Shown here one piece after another: positions 15,492 to 24,065 of a DNA stretch of 64,000 bases (position 1 is the first letter of the stretch; every line of letters starts with the position of its first letter). Both the position numbers and the translations under genes were made by a program. The DNA comes from Shimia_B sp038525525. Its GTDB lineage: Bacteria > Pseudomonadota > Alphaproteobacteria > Rhodobacterales > Rhodobacteraceae. The stretch spans positions 434,001 to 498,000 of the forward strand of contig JBCBHO010000001.1 in the NCBI GenBank assembly GCA_038525525.1. The letters run 5' to 3'. A model generated the notes under the pieces. That model was not told where the DNA came from and did no database searches. It saw only the letters and a program-made list of their open reading frames with translations.

Positions 15492-15863
15492 ATGACCAAG
15501 TCGAGACCCACTACCCCCGCCTCCCCTCTGGAGCCCGAGCAGATTTTTCAAACCCTCACCACGGCCCAGCATGCGGGCCTTGGGTCTCTGTCCTGGCTTG
15601 GAACCAAATGGGTCGAAACCCTCAGCGATGTGGGGGCCGAGTGGCTGAGTTTCGTCGCAGATCGCGTGCAGGAAGACGTCAAGATGCAGCACGCGCTTCT
15701 ACACGCCAAGGACCTGAGCGAGATACGGCATATCCAGGCCCAATTCCTGCAAAAGGCGATGGACGACTATCACGACGAAACAGGCAAGATGGTCGAGTTT
15801 TGCTCGAAGGCGATGCTCGACATCCAGGAACAGGCCGAGAAAGCACAGGACGCCGACACCTAG
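15492..15863 (+). CDS. Phasin-like protein
   Basis: A 123-residue, almost wholly helical protein with no membrane segment. It begins TKSRPTTPASPLEPEQIFQT and continues with amphipathic helices (WLGTKWVETLSDVGAEWLSF; VQEDVKMQHALLHAKDLSE). This resembles the phasin (PF09361-type) fold that coats polyhydroxyalkanoate granules. Ribosome site AGGAGA precedes ATG 15492. It has its own FNR-type box. No PHA synthase is in this window, so a link to PHA rests on the fold alone; small phasin-like proteins can also be stress chaperones. Confidence 0.65.
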   Translation: MTKSRPTTPASPLEPEQIFQTLTTAQHAGLGSLSWLGTKWVETLSDVGAEWLSFVADRVQEDVKMQHALLHAKDLSEIRHIQAQFLQKAMDDYHDETGKMVEFCSKAMLDIQEQAEKAQDADT

Positions 15864-15887
15864 AGTTGGCGGCAAACGCAAGAAGGG

Positions 15888-17099
15888 TCAGAATCTCTCC
15901 CGCTCAGTCACGGCGCTCCCCTCGCGCACGGTATCAGGGGGATGGGTGATGACGCGTATCCCCTCCGACAGCCCCTCTAGGACAAGGGCCATGCGCCCGT
16001 CCCTTTCGCCCAAGTTGATGGGCGTGCGCCGTACCTCGTTCGTTTCGGTCACCACGAAGGTGAACCAGTCGCCGCCAGACTGAAAAACGGCGCTGAGGGG
16101 AACAAGAAGGACGTCTTGAGCCTCCCATTCGATGATCCGCGCGAAGACCGAGAAGCCGTGCCCCAACCCGGTCCAGGCCTCTCGCGGCGAGGTGATGTCG
16201 ATCAAAAGGTCGACACGCTGTTCCTCGATCCCCAAGGCGGAGACGACAGTGCGCGCGGTGGGCTCGATGCGGCGCACGACACCGGTAAGCGGTGCCTCGC
16301 CTCCCCAGCGTTCAAGGATGACCTCGGCCCCCTCGGTCAGGCGGGTGGCATCGGTTGACAACAGGTCCGCCACGACTTCGAGGTCGCGTGGGTCGCCGAC
16401 CACCGACAGGTTCTCGCCTGCCAGAACCGGGCGGGCGCTGACATTGACCTGCGCCAGCACCACGCCGTCGGCGGGCGCGGTCAGCTGCACGCAACAGGCG
16501 GCCTCGCTGCCAGCATTGTCGGGGTTTTGCAGGCGGGCCTCCGCAAGCTCCCGTGCGGCGCGGGCCATGGCCATCCGCGCCTCGGCAGAAATGCTTTCGG
16601 CCTGCGCAAGGGCCAGCCGGTTCGCGGCATCTTCGACTCGCGTCACACTGGCCGTTCCGGAGACCGCCAGCGCTTGGGCGCGGTCGAGCTCTCCCTGCGC
16701 ATGGGTGACGGTCGCCTCGGTTCGCAGGGTCTCGGCGCGGGCAAAGTCGATCTGCGCCTCCGCATCATGGAGCATCGCCTGCGCCTCGGCCCGGCTTCGG
16801 GCATCCAGCAGCGGTACCGTCGCGGGTTCGATCCGGGCAACGACGGTTTCCCCCGCTGTGACGCTGTCACCGACCTCTAGCGGCATTCGCAATAGGGTGC
16901 CCGATATGGGCGCATTTACGTCATAGCGCGCGCGCACCCGCGTCTCCCCGTCGGCATCGACGGTCACGCGCAGGTCACCGCGCGCGATCTCGGCGATGTC
17001 AACGGGGATCGGGTCCTCTCGGAAGGCTGTGACGCCAAGCCCGGCGACGAGGGCGATGCCAAGACCGGACAAAACAACAGTGCGCAAGCTCAGGGACAT
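15888..17099 (-). CDS. HlyD-type periplasmic adaptor (membrane fusion protein)
   Basis: The 403-residue protein has an N-terminal membrane anchor (about 9-25). A lipoyl-like half follows (VDADGETRVRARYDVNAPISGTLLRMPL), then a coiled coil (about 110-190), the second lipoyl-like half and a beta-barrel domain. It would bridge an inner-membrane pump and the outer membrane. It lies 4 bp after the ABC permease gene and is the last gene of a four-gene operon (flavodoxin, ATPase, permease, adaptor). No outer-membrane TolC gene is present in the window. Confidence 0.88.
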   Translation of the reverse strand: MSLSLRTVVLSGLGIALVAGLGVTAFREDPIPVDIAEIARGDLRVTVDADGETRVRARYDVNAPISGTLLRMPLEVGDSVTAGETVVARIEPATVPLLDARSRAEAQAMLHDAEAQIDFARAETLRTEATVTHAQGELDRAQALAVSGTASVTRVEDAANRLALAQAESISAEARMAMARAARELAEARLQNPDNAGSEAACCVQLTAPADGVVLAQVNVSARPVLAGENLSVVGDPRDLEVVADLLSTDATRLTEGAEVILERWGGEAPLTGVVRRIEPTARTVVSALGIEEQRVDLLIDITSPREAWTGLGHGFSVFARIIEWEAQDVLLVPLSAVFQSGGDWFTFVVTETNEVRRTPINLGERDGRMALVLEGLSEGIRVITHPPDTVREGSAVTERERF

Positions 17100-17103
17100 C
17101 GGA

Positions 17104-19473
17104 TCACTCTCTCGTTTTCATCACGGAAATCAGGTCAAGCTGGCCAAGACGGCGTGCGACGACCAGCGTCGACAAAGCCGCCGCGCCCAGCACGATCAGG
17201 CTCGAGCGGGCATAAGTGGACGGATCAAGGACCAGCGGAATGGCATAGAGGTCCGACGAAAAGCCGTCGGTCATCCAGCGCGCGACCTCGGTTCCGAACC
17301 ACCAGCCGAGAGGCTGGGCGAGAAGGGCCAGGATCATCACCTCCCCCACCAGCACCTTCGCCACGTCGACCTTGGAAAAGCCCAGGATGCGCAGCGAGGC
17401 GAGCTCACGCGCACGCTCCGACAGCTGGATGCGCGCGGCGTTATAGCAGACGCCCACCGTGATGATTGAGCCGAGGACCGCGTAGATCGTCGTCACCACG
17501 AGGATGTTCTGGCTGATCGTTTCGACAAAACTGCGCCGGTTCTCGGTCATGTCGATGGTGCCCATGATCCGCGGCAGTTCTGTGATACGCGCGTCAAAGG
17601 CGCTGGGGTCATCCGGGTCGGCGAGCGTCACGTTGACTGTGGACATGCGCGGCGCCTGCCGGAAAAGCGCGTTGAGGTGCGCGTGGCTCAGGTAAGCGCC
17701 GAGGCCGAAATACTGGGTGACGACGCCGGTGACGGGGATCTCGAAAGTCTCGCGCAGGCCAGATTTGAACGTCGTCGTCAGGGTGTCGCCCACGCCCACA
17801 TCCAGCGCCGCCGCCAGCCGGTCCGAGATCAAAATACCCCGGTCATCCGGTGTCACGACCCGGCCTGCATCATCGACGACACGGGCGAGGTCATTGCCGC
17901 CCCCCACGGTCGTGATCGACACCCGCTTTTCCGCCGGGCCGTGGCGCAGGATTGCGGCGTGGTACTGCTGCGGCTCGGTCTGCAACACGCCCGGCAGGCG
18001 CGCGACATCAGCAAGAGCCGCAAGCGGCACGTCCGGATCGAACAGCAAGAGCACGTCCTGGCGGTTCGACTGGTAGAACCCCTTGTCGATGATGTCGTCG
18101 ACAGCATCGGGGAAAAAGCTCGATGCCACGATCGTTGACACGGCAAGCGCCACGCCAACGAGCGTCGTCGCCGCGCGGACGGGCCAGCGCGACAGGCTGC
18201 GCAGCACCATGCGCGCCGGCTGTGACAGGCGAAACGCATCAGCCATCCAGTCGAACACGGACCGCTTGAAGTTGGGCGGCGCGGGCGGCGACATGGCCAC
18301 CGCCGGGGCCAGTCGCGCCGCCTTGACCGCGCTACGGAGCGCCCCCACCGACGTCGCAGCCAGCGCAAGAAGGGCCGAGCCCGCATAGACGCTTCCTGGA
18401 ACGCCGAAGACGAGAAAAGGAAAGTCGTAATACTGCGCATAAAGCGCCGCCATTTCCTGTGCGAGCCAGCTTCCCGCCGCCACGCCGATCCCGATGCCCA
18501 CCGCCGCGATCAGCGCCGCCAGCATCAGGTAGTGGAGGCAGATTTCCCAACTGGAATACCCGATGGCCTTCATCAGCCCGATCTCGGCGCGCTCAAGAAA
18601 GACGATGCGCCCGACGACCATGTTCACCAAAAAGACCGAGATCCCCAAAAAGACAGGCGGCAGGACATAGGCCAGCACCTCAAGCTGCTGAATCTCGGCG
18701 TCGAGAAATGCGTTCGACTGTTGCTCGCTTCGATCGACGGTGTCGCGGCCCCCATAGGGATCGAGGAGGTCATCGACGGCCTCCGCGACATCGGTGGCAT
18801 TGGCCCCGGGGAGCAAGGCGAGCGACAGGTCATTGAAGGCCCCGCCCATATTGAAGGCCGCATCCACCATCGCTTCGGACAGCCACAGGATGCCGAACGT
18901 CTCGTTCTGCGGCATCAGAGCTCCAGGGCCGATGGTATAGATGAACTCCGGCGACAAGGCGGTGCCGGTGATGCGCACCTCGCGCTGTCGCCCGTTCAAA
19001 TTGACCGAGAAGCTGTCACCTAGCTGAAATCCGTTGGCCTCGGCGAAGGGTTCGTTGACGACAACCTCACCGGGCCGGTCAGGCCAGTTTCCAGTGCGTA
19101 GGATCGGGATGTTCAGCGTCGGCGGGCGGGCCGCGTCTCGTGAGATCAGAAGCCCTGTCGCGGGCTTGGTGCGCCCTGGAAGATCAAGCGTGGCATAGAC
19201 GCGGACCTGCGCCTCCACCTCCATCACGCCGGGGATCGCGCGGATCTCGTTCACCAGACCATCGGGTGCCCGCCGCGCGGAAGCAAAGAGGTCAGCAAAC
19301 CGGTTCTGGGCGTAATACGCCTCGCGGCTTTCGTTCAGCGCCCGGCTCATGCCCACGGACATGATGATGACAGTGACCCCCGCCGCCAGCACCAGCGCAA
19401 TCGCCAACCCCTGCGCCCATAATCGGACGAAATCCCGCAGAAGCTTTCGGTCGATGGCCTGCAACGCGCTCAT
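17104..19473 (-). CDS. ABC transporter permease, double FtsX/MacB-type
   Basis: The 789-residue protein has two FtsX-like units. An N-terminal helix (about 18-40) is followed by a large periplasmic domain (to about 265). The middle block of helices (about 275-390) and a further helix pair (about 425-455) come before a second periplasmic domain. A C-terminal three-helix block lies about 660-780. This layout fits DevC/LolE-like permeases that work with an HlyD adaptor. It starts 6 bp after the ATPase gene. The substrate is not evident; DevABC-like systems export lipids or other envelope components. Confidence 0.85.
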   Translation of the reverse strand: MSALQAIDRKLLRDFVRLWAQGLAIALVLAAGVTVIIMSVGMSRALNESREAYYAQNRFADLFASARRAPDGLVNEIRAIPGVMEVEAQVRVYATLDLPGRTKPATGLLISRDAARPPTLNIPILRTGNWPDRPGEVVVNEPFAEANGFQLGDSFSVNLNGRQREVRITGTALSPEFIYTIGPGALMPQNETFGILWLSEAMVDAAFNMGGAFNDLSLALLPGANATDVAEAVDDLLDPYGGRDTVDRSEQQSNAFLDAEIQQLEVLAYVLPPVFLGISVFLVNMVVGRIVFLERAEIGLMKAIGYSSWEICLHYLMLAALIAAVGIGIGVAAGSWLAQEMAALYAQYYDFPFLVFGVPGSVYAGSALLALAATSVGALRSAVKAARLAPAVAMSPPAPPNFKRSVFDWMADAFRLSQPARMVLRSLSRWPVRAATTLVGVALAVSTIVASSFFPDAVDDIIDKGFYQSNRQDVLLLFDPDVPLAALADVARLPGVLQTEPQQYHAAILRHGPAEKRVSITTVGGGNDLARVVDDAGRVVTPDDRGILISDRLAAALDVGVGDTLTTTFKSGLRETFEIPVTGVVTQYFGLGAYLSHAHLNALFRQAPRMSTVNVTLADPDDPSAFDARITELPRIMGTIDMTENRRSFVETISQNILVVTTIYAVLGSIITVGVCYNAARIQLSERARELASLRILGFSKVDVAKVLVGEVMILALLAQPLGWWFGTEVARWMTDGFSSDLYAIPLVLDPSTYARSSLIVLGAAALSTLVVARRLGQLDLISVMKTRE

Positions 19474-19479
19474 GTCGTC

Positions 19480-20199
19480 TCACCACGTGATTTCAGAGGG
19501 GGCCACGCGCGTGACGTTCTCGTCGATGCGATCTACGCGGCCGTCCTGAAAGCGGATGACGCGGTGGGCCATCTGCTGGATCGCGGCGTTGTGGGTGATG
19601 ACGGCGGTGCTCGTGCGGAAATTGTCGTTGATATGCTTCAGCGTCTCGAGGACCTGCGTGCCCGTCTTGCTATCGAGCGCGCCGGTGGGCTCATCGCATA
19701 ACAGGACGTCGGGCCGCTTGGCGACGGCGCGGGCGATGGCGACGCGCTGCTGCTCGCCCCCCGAGAGCTGCGCGGGAAAGTGGTCCATCCGCTCATCGAG
19801 CCCCACCAGCGCCAGCGCCTCTGCGGGCGGCATGGGGCTTCGCGCGACATCGGTCACCAGCTGGACGTTCTCGCGCGCGGTCAGGCTGGGCACGAGGTTG
19901 TAGAACTGAAAGACGAACCCCACGTGATCGCGCCGGTAGCGCGTCAACGCGCGATCGCTCGCCGAGGTCAGTTCAGTCTCACGAAACCAGACGCGGCCCG
20001 AGGTCGGGTGATCGAGCCCGCCCAGAATGTTCAGGAACGTCGATTTGCCCGACCCTGACGGGCCCAGCAGCACGGCAAGCTCGCCCTCGTAAAGCGCCAC
20101 CGACACGTCGCGCAGGGCGTGCACCTTCACCTCGCCGGTGTCATAAACCTTGCAGATGTCCTGCGTGCGAAAGACAGGCTGCGGGGCGGTATCCCTCAT
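19480..20199 (-). CDS. ABC transporter ATPase (LolD/MacB-type)
   Basis: A 239-residue nucleotide-binding protein. Walker A is GPSGSGKST (about 46-54), the signature is LSGGEQQRVAIARA (about 143-156) and Walker B is VLLCDEPTGALD (about 164-175), with the switch His in AVITHN. The sequence belongs to the LolD/MacB/DevA class that powers mechanotransmission-type exporters. It overlaps the flavodoxin-like gene by 4 bp (ATGA), so translation is coupled, and the permease gene follows after 6 bp. Confidence 0.9.
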   Translation of the reverse strand: MRDTAPQPVFRTQDICKVYDTGEVKVHALRDVSVALYEGELAVLLGPSGSGKSTFLNILGGLDHPTSGRVWFRETELTSASDRALTRYRRDHVGFVFQFYNLVPSLTARENVQLVTDVARSPMPPAEALALVGLDERMDHFPAQLSGGEQQRVAIARAVAKRPDVLLCDEPTGALDSKTGTQVLETLKHINDNFRTSTAVITHNAAIQQMAHRVIRFQDGRVDRIDENVTRVAPSEITW

Positions 20200-20729
20200 C
20201 CTGCGGTCCCCTCCGCAAGGGCGAGACCCGCCGCGAGATCGTCGATTCTATTCAGCCCGTCGGGGGTGTTCTGCGCCTCGTTCGAGATCACTAGAGACGC
20301 CACAAGAGGCCGCCCCAGCCGCGCCGCGACCTTGTCGATGGGGCCGGTCCTTTCTTCGGGATCCCCGCAGGTCAGGATGACGGCCACCCGCTGATCGCCC
20401 GCGGCCAGGGCGTCAAGGACCGTCACAAGGGGGGCCGCAGGCGTCCCCGCCCAGACCGGGCCGACAAGAAGGACCGTTCCATCCGAAGGCAGATCAAGCG
20501 TCTGATGGATCGGCGCCGCCACCCCCCGCATCGCGTCCCGACCTGCTGCGACATAGCCGAGGACGGGCCAGGTGTAGCGCGGCGTCGTGACCTCAAGCGG
20601 TGTGACGCCCAACCCATGTGCCACACGATCCGCGACACGGCGCGAATGCCCGGTTTTGGAATAGGTGACGACCGTGACCGCCGGGCCGGTGGCGGGATGC
20701 AAGGGGGGAGCGAGCGAAGAATCTGACAT
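20196..20729 (-). CDS. Flavodoxin-like protein
   Basis: A 177-residue protein. The stretch VTVVTYSKTGHSRRVAD (about 18-34) matches the FMN phosphate loop of flavodoxins (T/S-x-T-G). LLVGPVWAGTPAAPL (about 85-100) fits the second FMN-contacting loop. The C-terminal third resembles a Rossmann-like end without a membrane segment. It is the first gene of the ABC exporter operon, just 34 bp from box 9. It could carry electrons under low oxygen or iron limitation, but why it is linked to an exporter is not clear. Confidence 0.72.
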   Translation of the reverse strand: MSDSSLAPPLHPATGPAVTVVTYSKTGHSRRVADRVAHGLGVTPLEVTTPRYTWPVLGYVAAGRDAMRGVAAPIHQTLDLPSDGTVLLVGPVWAGTPAAPLVTVLDALAAGDQRVAVILTCGDPEERTGPIDKVAARLGRPLVASLVISNEAQNTPDGLNRIDDLAAGLALAEGTAG

Positions 20730-20762
20730 GCCTGCTGCCTAGCAAGCGATACCGCCTCTCAA

Positions 20763-20776
20763 TTGAGTTAGATCAA
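20763..20776. promoter_or_regulatory. FNR/FixK-type box 9
   Basis: TTGAGTTAGATCAA has one change in the left half and a perfect ATCAA right half. It lies 40 bp (centre) upstream of the flavodoxin/ABC operon and 78 bp upstream of the divergent small ORF. Confidence 0.65.
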
Positions 20777-20847
20777 TGCAGCGCCGGGGGGACCTGCGAC
20801 AACGCTTTCAAAGGCCCGCGCAACATCCCTCGAAGAAGGTCTCTCAA

Positions 20848-21063
20848 ATGTCCCGGGCCATGCATGCCGCCATTGTCGTGAGACGCCACGCGCCCCCGGT
20901 GATCCAGCATTTCGATGTCTGCCAGACCGCCTCCGGCGCGGTCGCGGTCCGCTTTGACGCGACAGGGCGGGTCAATGGCGTTGGTGTCGTGACCACTCTT
21001 ACCTGCGGCGCAGCCGCCAACATCAACGCGCCAGTGAAGGTCCCAGATCAGGACACCCGCTGA
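20848..21063 (+). CDS. Small hypothetical protein
   Basis: A 71-residue frame, MSRAMHAAIVVRRHAPPVIQ onwards, with no motif or membrane segment I recognise. AAGAAGG lies about 12 bases before ATG 20848. The stop overlaps the next start (TGATG at 21061-21065), which favours translational coupling with the ClbS/DfsB-like gene. A longer in-frame start at 20776 overlaps box 9 and is unlikely. Whether it is really translated is uncertain. Confidence 0.4.
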   Translation: MSRAMHAAIVVRRHAPPVIQHFDVCQTASGAVAVRFDATGRVNGVGVVTTLTCGAAANINAPVKVPDQDTR

Positions 21064-21557
21064 TGCCCGCGGCTCAGACCAAGGCGGATCTTCTCGCCGT
21101 GACCAAGAAGGAATGGGACAAGCTCACGCCTCTGCTTGAGGACTTTGACGACGCGGCGGCACAAAAACCGGACGATACCGGCACCTCGGCCCTGCGCATC
21201 GCTGGCCATCGCGCCGCGTGGATCGATCTTTACTTTGACTGGTGCGACGCTGCCGCGCGCGGTGAGGTGCCCGACATGCCCGCGCCGGGCTACAAATGGA
21301 ACCAGCTTCCCGCCCTCAACGCCGCGATCTTCGAGCGCCAGAAGCACCACAGCTGGGACGAGATGCGCGCGCGTCTTGCCGCCGCCCATGACAGCCTACT
21401 CGCCGATATCGAAGGCGCATCGGAGGAAGATCTCTATGGCGCCCCCCTTGCGCCCACCCTCAAATGGACGCGGGGCCGATACGCAGAAGCGTCAGGCGCC
21501 AGTCACTATCGGTCGGCCGCCAAGGTCCTGCGCCAGCTCAAACGCGCGGCTGCCTAG
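21063..21557 (+). CDS. ClbS/DfsB-family (DUF1706) four-helix protein
   Basis: A 164-residue soluble helical protein. Motifs seen are TKADLLAVTKKEWDKLTPLL (about 6-25), AWIDLYFDW and PGYKWNQLPALNAAIFER (about 75-95). The last resembles the GxxWxxxxxxN segment of ClbS/DfsB proteins. ClbS itself protects against colibactin; most family members have unknown roles. It is translationally coupled to the small ORF and lies downstream of box 9. Confidence 0.75.
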   Translation: MPAAQTKADLLAVTKKEWDKLTPLLEDFDDAAAQKPDDTGTSALRIAGHRAAWIDLYFDWCDAAARGEVPDMPAPGYKWNQLPALNAAIFERQKHHSWDEMRARLAAAHDSLLADIEGASEEDLYGAPLAPTLKWTRGRYAEASGASHYRSAAKVLRQLKRAAA

Positions 21558-21587
21558 CGCGCCGAGTGTGGGGAGCGGCGTGCAAGA

Positions 21588-22286
21588 TCAGGCCGCCGCG
21601 GGCGCAACCGTGCACCAGACCGGCAGATGATCCGAGGCCACCCGCGCCTTGGCGGTCGCGCCGACGCCGGTCTCCACGACCTTGAGATCCGCGCTCGTGG
21701 CAAAGCGGTCCAGTGGCGCAAGCGGCAACCCAGCGGGAAAGCTGGACCCCGGCGCATGGACGACAAGGGCTTCCTGAAAGCCTTCCAGCCCCGAGCGGCT
21801 GGACCATTCGTTAAAATCCCCGGCAATGACCGCGGGCGCACCCGGTGGCAAAGCCGCGCAGATGGCGGCCTGCTGACGGCGACGGTCGCGGCGGCGCAGG
21901 CCCAGATGGGTGGCCACCAGCGTCGCCCGAACCGGTCCTGTCAGCGCGACCATGGCGGCCCCGCGCGGCTCAAGCCCGGGCAGGTGTAGCCGCGTCGTGT
22001 CCGCAACGCGCACCCCGCCCCGCGTCAGCACGACATTGCCATGCCAGCCAAGGCTGTCTTCGTATTGAGCCAAGGGCGCGACGTCGAAATCGCTGTGGGC
22101 GGCAATCATCTTCCGCGGGAGGGCGGCCTTGCGCTTGCCCAACCGAAAGTCGGCCTCTTGCAGGACCACGACATCGGCGTTCATCGCATTGATGACATCC
22201 AGCACCCGCCCCGGATCATGACGCCGATCCCGGCCGCGCGTCTTGCGGATGTTATAGCTGGCGATACGTATCCGTGGGAGGCTCAT
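21588..22286 (-). CDS. Endonuclease/exonuclease/phosphatase (EEP) family hydrolase
   Basis: The 232-residue protein begins MSLPRIRIASYNIRKTRGRD; SYNIR is the first metal-site motif. VVLQEAD (about 39-45) gives the catalytic Glu, GDFNEW (about 156-161) the catalytic Asp and Asn, and VASDHLPVWC (about 217-226) the catalytic His. There is no signal peptide, so it is cytosolic. Substrates in the family range from DNA to phospholipids and cannot be told apart here. No clear FNR-type box precedes it; it is divergent from the DUF2238-like gene. Confidence 0.82.
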   Translation of the reverse strand: MSLPRIRIASYNIRKTRGRDRRHDPGRVLDVINAMNADVVVLQEADFRLGKRKAALPRKMIAAHSDFDVAPLAQYEDSLGWHGNVVLTRGGVRVADTTRLHLPGLEPRGAAMVALTGPVRATLVATHLGLRRRDRRRQQAAICAALPPGAPAVIAGDFNEWSSRSGLEGFQEALVVHAPGSSFPAGLPLAPLDRFATSADLKVVETGVGATAKARVASDHLPVWCTVAPAAA

Positions 22287-22354
22287 ACCCTTGATATAAG
22301 CACTCCACCCGCCAATAGCACGCCGCGCAGGAGGGCCGTCCCATCTGGCAGTTG

Positions 22355-22999
22355 ATGAAATCGTCCAGCGTGATCCTGCAGGCGACCTGGCTTGCCCTGC
22401 TTCTGGGTGCCGGCGTGGCGCTCATTTTTGGTCGGGTCTCACTGACCTTCGTGAGCCTCGCAACGCTTGGCCTTGCGCTTGCGCCGCTTCTGGTTGCGCA
22501 TCGGTTGTCGGTCCGACTGCCCCCGTCGTTCCTCCTTTTCACGACGGTCTTCGTCTTTGCCTCGATCTTTTTGGGAGAGGCCTTTGATTTCTATAATCGG
22601 GTATGGTGGTGGGACCTCGCGCTGCATGGCTCTGCTGCGGTGGGCTTCGGCCTCTTGGGCTTTCTCTTCGTCTTCATGCTGTTCGAAGGGGACCGCTTCG
22701 CCGCGCCACCCGCGGCCCTCGCTTTCATCACATTCTGCGTGGCCATGACGCTCGGCGCGGCGTGGGAGATCTTTGAATTCGCCATGGACGAACTCCTTGG
22801 GCTCAACATGCAGAAATCCGGTCTGCCGGACACGATGGGTGACCTGATCGTAAACGCCCTGGGCGCGATCATCGCCAGCATCGTGGGCTTTCTTTACCTG
22901 CGCACCCGTGCGGCGGGTATCTTTGGCCGGGCCCTCGAACAATTCGTGACCTTGAACAAGGCCTACTATCGAAAAGCGCTGGACCGGCTCAAGCGATAG
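22355..22999 (+). CDS. DUF2238 (YjdF-like) integral membrane protein
   Basis: About 214 residues with six predicted helices. It carries FLGEAFDFYNRVWWWDLALHG across two helices and AWEIFEFAMDELLG with a nearby LPDTMGDLIVN. These His/Asp/Glu-bearing membrane motifs mark DUF2238 (YjdF-like) proteins of unknown function. The frame can begin at TTG 22352 or ATG 22355; I take the ATG. It is followed by box 10 and the second universal stress gene. Confidence 0.75.
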   Translation: MKSSSVILQATWLALLLGAGVALIFGRVSLTFVSLATLGLALAPLLVAHRLSVRLPPSFLLFTTVFVFASIFLGEAFDFYNRVWWWDLALHGSAAVGFGLLGFLFVFMLFEGDRFAAPPAALAFITFCVAMTLGAAWEIFEFAMDELLGLNMQKSGLPDTMGDLIVNALGAIIASIVGFLYLRTRAAGIFGRALEQFVTLNKAYYRKALDRLKR

Positions 23000-23005
23000 G
23001 CCCGT

Positions 23006-23019
23006 TTGACAAAGATCAG
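23006..23019. promoter_or_regulatory. FNR/FixK-type box 10
   Basis: TTGACAAAGATCAG has a perfect left half and one mismatch on the right. It lies 63 bp (centre) upstream of the universal stress gene, a spacing close to that of boxes 1, 3 and 8. Confidence 0.68.
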
Positions 23020-23075
23020 CGCGCACAGGCGCTTCATACGGGATGTTGCCTTTCAACCATGAAAGGAAATGTACC

Positions 23076-23921
23076 ATGCGACACGCCACCGTCCTGTTCT
23101 GCATCGACACCGAAACGCCCGATGACACCGTCAAGACCGCCGCGCGGGACGCCACCGCGCAGGACATGCGCCTTGTGCTTTTGGTCTATGAAGAGTTTCC
23201 GACCCTCCCGATCAGCGCCTATGGCCCGCTGCCCTATGGAGGCATCTCGGTTCCCGATGCCTGGTCCGAGACGCTGGCCGCCCGGCAGGAAAAGCTCAAG
23301 GCGCGTTGCGCAGACCTGGACGCTCTCCTGGGCGATGAGGATGTGACCGCGCAAGTGATCCCGGTCATCGCCACCCACCTCGATTTACGGCGGAGCGTCG
23401 AACAGGTGGCGCAGACCTGCGACCTCGCCTTCTTCGCACCCAACCTGCGCGCGCGTGAGGCCGTCTATCGGGAGATGTTGCATGCCGTTCTTTTTGCCTC
23501 GCCCGTCCCCGTCGTGGTGAACGGGTCCATGGCCCTGCCCCATGACACGGTGCTTTTGGCCTGGAACGATAGTCTGGCCGGAGCCCGGGCCGCGCATGTC
23601 GCGCTGCCTTACCTCACGGGGGCCAGCGCTGTGCACGTCGTTACTTTCGATGCGGCCACGCTAGAGATGGGGCAAAGGGTCGATCCTGGGCTTGACGCGG
23701 CGGCATGGCTTTCGCATCACGGCTGCGAGGTGACGCTGACGCAGCTGCCGACCGGCGGGCGCGAAGTAGGGGCCTGTATCCTCGACCATGCTGCAGAGAT
23801 CGGCGCGGACCTGATCGTGGCCGGCGGCTATGGCCATTCGCGCTTTCGCCAGGCGGTTTTCGGCGGCACCAGCCGGACGTTGATCGATCAGGAAACCGTT
23901 CCCGTGCTCCTCGCGCATTAA
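23076..23921 (+). CDS. Universal stress protein, two UspA domains
   Basis: A 281-residue protein with two UspA-like halves. The second ends ADLIVAGGYGHSRFRQAVFG followed by GTSRTLIDQ and VPVLLAH, the classic G-x2-G-x9-G-(S/T/G) nucleotide-binding signature. The first half ends near SPVPVVVNGS without the signature. GAAAGGAAA precedes ATG 23076. Its layout mirrors the USP at 11751, so the two are probably paralogues under the same FixK-type control. It is the last intact gene before the mobile-element remnants. Confidence 0.88.
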   Translation: MRHATVLFCIDTETPDDTVKTAARDATAQDMRLVLLVYEEFPTLPISAYGPLPYGGISVPDAWSETLAARQEKLKARCADLDALLGDEDVTAQVIPVIATHLDLRRSVEQVAQTCDLAFFAPNLRAREAVYREMLHAVLFASPVPVVVNGSMALPHDTVLLAWNDSLAGARAAHVALPYLTGASAVHVVTFDAATLEMGQRVDPGLDAAAWLSHHGCEVTLTQLPTGGREVGACILDHAAEIGADLIVAGGYGHSRFRQAVFGGTSRTLIDQETVPVLLAH

Positions 23922-23981
23922 GCTTTGCTGCGTCGTACGGTTTGTGCGCTGGCCCGCCGCTCAACCTATTATGCCTGCACT

Positions 23982-24017
23982 TACCGCAATACAGGCGCTC
24001 TCTGCGTCCTTGCGGTA
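23982..24017. repeat. Inverted repeat downstream of the universal stress gene
   Basis: TACCGCAA (23982-23989) and TTGCGGTA (24010-24017) are exact inverted arms with a 20-nt loop. There is no T-tract, so a classical terminator is not supported. It lies between the USP stop and the IS remnant. Confidence 0.35.
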
Positions 24018-24065
24018 TACGACGGCAGCGAGGCCCAGTTGAATAGCATGGGCAATGCCTGCACC

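Noticed and set aside
22291..22304. TTGATATAAGCACT between the EEP nuclease and DUF2238 genes as an eleventh FNR-type box
   Set aside because: Only the left half matches (TTGAT); the right half GCACT does not, and the site is 5 bp from the EEP start codon, where it could not act as an activator site.
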